A stretch of DNA of 5,947 nucleotides from DATACZ01 sp036258795. GTDB taxonomy: Bacteria > Actinomycetota > CADDZG01 > JAHWKV01. Where the stretch lies: positions 1 through 5,947 of the forward strand of contig DATACZ010000153.1 of the NCBI GenBank assembly GCA_036258795.1. Direction: 5' to 3'. The position numbers and the translations under genes were made by a program. Of the stretch, positions 5,721 through 5,947 are shown piece by piece (within the stretch, counting starts at the first letter, position 1; each line of letters begins with the position of its first letter). The notes below the pieces were generated by a model that had not been told where the DNA came from, did no database searches, and worked only from the letters and a program-made list of their open reading frames with translations.

Positions 5721-5947
5721 ATGCGAGTACAGGTACGGAGGGCCTACGAAGACCCGTTGCCCGAAGACGGTATGCGGATCTTGGTGGATCGGCTGTGGCC
5801 CCGAGGAGTGTCGAAGGATGCCCTAGTCCTGGACCGGTGAGCCAAGGAGGTTGCTCCTAGCACGGAGCTCCGAAAATGGTACGGGCATGAACCGGAGCGT
5901 TTCGAGGAGTTTCGCAGGCGCTATGTGTCAGAGCTGGAAGAGGAACC
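5721..5947 (+). pseudogene. DUF488 (YeaO-like) gene interrupted by an in-frame TGA, 3' end outside the window
   Basis: Translation from the ATG at 5721 gives MRVQVRRAYEDPLPEDGMRI then LVDRLWPRGVSKDALVLDR. It then meets a TGA at 5838-5840 and continues in the same frame with AKEVAPSTELRKWYGHEPER and FEEFRRRYVSELEEE to the window edge. This matches the DUF488 family, represented by E. coli YeaO, whose corresponding stretch reads from memory LDEWDKEITPSTELRK. The TGA therefore stands exactly where the family has Trp (TGG), with no frameshift. Family members are about 115-120 aa, so roughly 75 codons are visible. Upstream in-frame GTGs at 5712 and 5703 are alternative starts. Several other genes here end in TGA and use TGG for Trp, so a general code change is unlikely. 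A recent nonsense mutation, a sequencing error or recoding are the options. Function of the family is not established. Confidence 0.8.

Noticed and set aside
5844..5850. AAGGAGG after the TGA in the DUF488 gene as a ribosome-binding site for reinitiation
   Set aside because: It is the natural Lys-Glu coding sequence of the family, and no in-frame start lies at a suitable distance.

Overview
The window looks like a chromosomal segment from a high-GC member of the Actinomycetota. This rests on the GC-rich third codon positions, the GTG starts, a standalone LigD-type polymerase resembling the mycobacterial single-domain enzymes, and an XRE-cupin regulator divergent from a thioredoxin-reductase-like flavoprotein. 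That assignment is inference; no rRNA or tRNA gene is present to place it.

Layout: (1) At 1-103 the minus strand carries the N-terminus of an NAD(P)/FAD-dependent oxidoreductase. It is divergent from an XRE-cupin regulator at 183-773, and a 24-bp perfect inverted repeat lies between them on the probable -35 box of the oxidoreductase. (2) At 781-1809 the minus strand encodes a standalone LigD polymerase/primase-domain protein of the non-homologous end-joining type. It converges on the regulator with a 7-nt gap. (3) At 2006-5106 three tightly packed plus-strand genes encode a MoxR AAA+ ATPase, a DUF58 protein and a BatA-like membrane-anchored VWA protein. The last two overlap by ATGA. An inverted repeat at the end of the VWA gene could terminate transcription. 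(4) At 4990-5675 the minus strand carries a small two-helix membrane protein followed by a candidate lipoprotein, whose open frame runs antisense into the VWA gene. (5) At 5721-5947 the plus strand carries the start of a DUF488 (YeaO-like) gene, cut by the window edge, in which a conserved tryptophan codon is replaced by an in-frame TGA.

The MoxR-DUF58-VWA set is a known modular partnership: the ATPase is thought to act as a chaperone or remodeler of VWA-domain partners at the membrane. The regulator-oxidoreductase pair looks like a small autoregulated module. No wholly new system is evident. The most notable signals are the TGA interruption in the DUF488 gene, the operator-like palindrome, and the odd 3' end of the lipoprotein frame.
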